Part shown: piece after piece, positions 13,468 through 15,897 of the stretch | Position numbering within the stretch: position 1 is the first letter of the stretch | Layout of the letters: each line of letters begins with the position of its first letter | NCBI GenBank assembly: GCA_028698535.1 | Contig: JAQVDA010000008.1 | Span: forward strand, 1-15,897 | DNA length: 15,897 bases | Reading direction: 5' to 3' | Origin: Bacilli bacterium | GTDB lineage: Bacteria > Bacillota_I > Bacilli_A > RF39 > UBA660 | Program-made: the position numbers and the translations under genes | Notes under the pieces: model-generated | Told to the model about the DNA's origin: nothing | The model's input: the letters and a program-made list of their open reading frames with translations, nothing else | Database searches by the model: none

Positions 13468-14940
13468 ATGAGTAATTTTAAATTAACAATTGATGATATT
13501 TTTAAACAATTGAAAGGGGAAAAAATAACCCCAACGACTTTAGTTGAAGAATCTTTACAAAGAGCAAAAAAATATCAACAACAATATAATGCTTTTGTTA
13601 CCTTAATAGAGACGGCCAGTGATGAAGCTAAACAATTAAAAGGGGATATTGATAATCCTCTTTATGGTGTTCCTTATGCTTTAAAAGATAATATTGCGAC
13701 TAAAGGAATTCTAACTACGGGTTCATCAAACATTCTAAAAGAGTATCGTCCGGTCTTTGATGCGACGGTAGTTAGTAAATTAAAAAAGAAAAAAGCGATT
13801 TTGATTGGGAAAACCGTTTTAGATGAACTCGCGATGGGTGGTTCAGGCACAACTGGCCACACCGGTAAAGTTTATAATCCATGGGATCCAAAACGCATAA
13901 TAGGGGGGTCATCAGCTGGTAGTACGGCCGCTGTGGCTCTGGGCATTGTTCCTTTTGCCCTTGGCTCTGATACTGGTAATTCAATTAGAAGACCGGCTGC
14001 TTTTGGTGGTGTGGTTGGCTTTAAACCGACTTATGGCCGAATTTCCCGTTTCGGTTTATTCCCATTGGCGAGTTCACTAGATCATATTGGGTGTTTGACC
14101 AGAAGCGTTAAGGATGCCGCTTATGTGGTTGATGCTATTAAAGGTCATGATGAAAGGGATATGACGACTTTACCAGATGATGATAAAGTTTATGCGCATA
14201 TGTTAGATGGTAATGTTAAAGGGAAAAAGCTATGTTATATTAAAGAAATTATTGATTTAGATAATGATAATAAAGAATGGAGTTCAATTATTAATAATTT
14301 TAAGCTAGCAATAAAGCATTGTGAAGAATTAGGCATGGTAGTTGAACCGGTTACTATTGATAAACAATTATTAAAGGCCTTATATCCAGCTTATTTAATT
14401 ATTTCGGGAGCGGAAGCGACTTCTAATAATGCTAATTTAACGGGGCTTCCATTTGGTAATAGAGGCCTAGGTAATACGATTGATGATATTATTTTTGATG
14501 CCAGAACGAAAGGTTTTTCCCAATCAATAAAACAACGTTTTATTTTTGGTAGTTATGTTTTACAAAAAGAAAATCAAGCGAATTTCTTTCGTAACGCTCA
14601 AAGATTAAGACGGATGATTGTTGAACAAATTAATGACTTATTTAAAATTTATGATGGTTTAATTTTACCGGCGGCTCGTGGCATCGCTCCTTTGTTAAAT
14701 GAAGAGATTGATGATTTTTCTGATTTTTCTTTATTGTCGGAGAATCATTTATTGATAGGTAATTTTGGTGGCTTTCCTAGTATTACGATTCCTAGTGGTT
14801 TAGTGGATGAAATGCCAATCGGGGTTAATATTACTGGCCGTATATTAGATGATGATATAGTTTTAAATATAGCGTATGCGCTAGAGACCAAATTAGGCCT
14901 AAAAGGTATTATCGCGAGAGGGGGGCGGGAAGATGTATAA
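13468..14940 (+). CDS. gatA: Asp/Glu-tRNA amidotransferase subunit A
   Basis: This 490-residue amidase-signature enzyme hydrolyses glutamine and channels ammonia to GatB. Catalytic residues of the Ser-cisSer-Lys triad are visible: Lys73 (ALKDN), the Ser pair 148/149 in GGSSAGS (146-152), and Ser172 in GSDTGNSIRRPA (166-177). The family usually has GGSSGGS and DTGGSIRQPA; the Gly to Asn change beside the catalytic Ser and Arg for Gln recall Mollicutes GatA sequences. GFKPTYGRISRFG (184-196) is another conserved block. Length is normal. The ATG at 13468 uses AAAGGTGG inside gatC, and the end overlaps the gatB start by 8 nt. With gatB and gatC it makes Asn-tRNA-Asn and/or Gln-tRNA-Gln from the mischarged Asp or Glu forms. 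Confidence 0.97.
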   Translation: MSNFKLTIDDIFKQLKGEKITPTTLVEESLQRAKKYQQQYNAFVTLIETASDEAKQLKGDIDNPLYGVPYALKDNIATKGILTTGSSNILKEYRPVFDATVVSKLKKKKAILIGKTVLDELAMGGSGTTGHTGKVYNPWDPKRIIGGSSAGSTAAVALGIVPFALGSDTGNSIRRPAAFGGVVGFKPTYGRISRFGLFPLASSLDHIGCLTRSVKDAAYVVDAIKGHDERDMTTLPDDDKVYAHMLDGNVKGKKLCYIKEIIDLDNDNKEWSSIINNFKLAIKHCEELGMVVEPVTIDKQLLKALYPAYLIISGAEATSNNANLTGLPFGNRGLGNTIDDIIFDARTKGFSQSIKQRFIFGSYVLQKENQANFFRNAQRLRRMIVEQINDLFKIYDGLILPAARGIAPLLNEEIDDFSDFSLLSENHLLIGNFGGFPSITIPSGLVDEMPIGVNITGRILDDDIVLNIAYALETKLGLKGIIARGGREDV

Positions 14941-15897
14941 GGTAGTAATCGGTTTAGAAGTGCATTGTGAATTAAAAACAAAGTCCAAAGTATTTTCATC
15001 CGCACCTAATACTTATGATGTAACACCGAATATAAATGTTTCACCGGTAGATGTTGCTTTTCCTGGTGTTATGCCCGTCACTAATAAAGGGGCGGTCGAA
15101 TTAGCTTTAAAAACCGCACTGGCTTTAAATTGTGATATAGCTGATGAACTTATTTTTGACCGTAAAAATTATTTTTATCCTGATTTACCGAAAGGGTATC
15201 AAATAACGCAAAACACTAAACCACTTGGTGTTAATGGGATTTTAATTATTAATGTTGATGGTCATGATAAGACTGTTAATATAAAACAATTACATCTAGA
15301 AGAAGATACAGCAAGCTTAGATCACTTTGATAATTATTCATTATTAGATTATAATCGCGCGGGCATTCCTTTAATTGAAATCGTCACCGAACCTTGCCTT
15401 AATAGTAGTCGCGAAGCCGTCCTTTTTTTAGAAGCTTTAAGATCAGTCTTTTTATATTGTGATGTTTCTGAGGCGAAAAGTGATAAGGGACAAATGCGGT
15501 GTGATGTTAATATTTCCATTACTAAATCAGAAGCAGAGACACTGGGGACTAAAGTGGAGTTAAAAAATATTAATTCCTTTAATAACGTTAAGGATGCGAT
15601 TGAGTATGAAGTTAAGCGCCAAACTGAGTTGTTAAAATCCGGTAAAAAAGTACTGATGGAAACAAGGCGTTTTGATGATGATAAGCGTAAAACCTATAGT
15701 ATGAGAACCAAAGTGGAAGCGACTGATTATAAGTATTTTATTGACCCTAATTTGCCGGCATTTTCTATTGCCTCTTCGTGGTTGACCACTATTAAAAAAA
15801 CTATTCCCATGTTGCAGTATGAACGAATTAATAAGTATATGAATGAATATGAGTTATCAAGGTATGACGCAACGATTTTGGTAAAAGATAAAAAAGT
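14933..15897 (+). CDS. gatB: Asp/Glu-tRNA amidotransferase subunit B, 3' end outside window
   Basis: The reading frame opens at an ATG overlapping the end of gatA by 8 nt and stays open for 321 codons to the window edge, roughly two thirds of a normal GatB. GatB binds the mischarged tRNA, phosphorylates the Asp or Glu carboxyl with ATP and amidates it with ammonia from GatA. Conserved blocks read by eye are GLEVHCELKTKSKVF near the start, RKNYFYPDLPKGYQITQ (about 75-91), HLEED, DYNRAGIPLIEIVTEP, RCDVNISI, KNINSFNNV and DYKYFIDPNLP. The EEDaGK motif is altered to EEDTAS. The ribosome site is GGGCGGGAAG just upstream. The helical and YqeY-like tail should lie beyond the window. Confidence 0.97.
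   Translation, partial: MYKVVIGLEVHCELKTKSKVFSSAPNTYDVTPNINVSPVDVAFPGVMPVTNKGAVELALKTALALNCDIADELIFDRKNYFYPDLPKGYQITQNTKPLGVNGILIINVDGHDKTVNIKQLHLEEDTASLDHFDNYSLLDYNRAGIPLIEIVTEPCLNSSREAVLFLEALRSVFLYCDVSEAKSDKGQMRCDVNISITKSEAETLGTKVELKNINSFNNVKDAIEYEVKRQTELLKSGKKVLMETRRFDDDKRKTYSMRTKVEATDYKYFIDPNLPAFSIASSWLTTIKKTIPMLQYERINKYMNEYELSRYDATILVKDKK

Overview
The window is AT-rich chromosomal DNA of a low-GC Firmicutes/Mollicutes-like bacterium. The gene set, the strong Shine-Dalgarno sites, a T-box riboswitch, a YjbA-family protein and a Mollicutes-like amidase signature in GatA (Asp-Thr-Gly-Asn-Ser) all point that way. An uncultured gut Bacilli/Erysipelotrichia-type or RF39-type lineage would fit, but that placement is inference. 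The standard code is used: Trp is TGG throughout, and of 16 complete genes 11 stop with TAA, 4 with TAG and 1 with TGA.

Region 1 (1-7699, + strand) is a compact operon for a Gram-positive type IV secretion/conjugation machine. It contains the C-terminal end of a Gly/Ala-rich, coiled-coil protein (VirB6-like by position), a PrgI-family membrane protein, a VirB4 ATPase split into two translationally coupled genes, a membrane-anchored M23 peptidase, a VirD4/TraG coupling ATPase with a very acidic tail, and a membrane-anchored extracellular protein with an Asn-rich linker. No relaxase, integrase or attachment site is visible. The operon is followed directly by ordinary chromosomal genes.

Region 2 (7700-12603) holds housekeeping and unknown genes: a small rhodanese, a VTT/DedA-like membrane protein, RmuC, UppP (minus strand), a small two-helix membrane protein overlapping a YjbA-family gene (UPF0736/DUF3603), and TrpS (minus strand). 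Both convergent gene pairs (rmuC/uppP and yjbA-like/trpS) end in bidirectional hairpin terminators that overlap the coding ends.

Region 3 (12604-15897) is a regulated transamidation operon. A consensus promoter (TTGACA, 17 nt, TATAAT) drives a complete T-box leader with a likely Asn (AAC) specifier, an antiterminator and a terminator. A tRNA-Asn(GUU) gene starts 4 nt after the terminator U-tract, followed by gatC, gatA and gatB (gatB runs off the window). The T-box UGGC bulge is complementary to the GCCA end of this tRNA. The likely logic is that uncharged tRNA-Asn switches on both more tRNA-Asn and the GatCAB enzyme that makes Asn-tRNA-Asn. This T-box/tRNA/gatCAB arrangement and the split-VirB4 secretion operon are the most interesting parts of the window.
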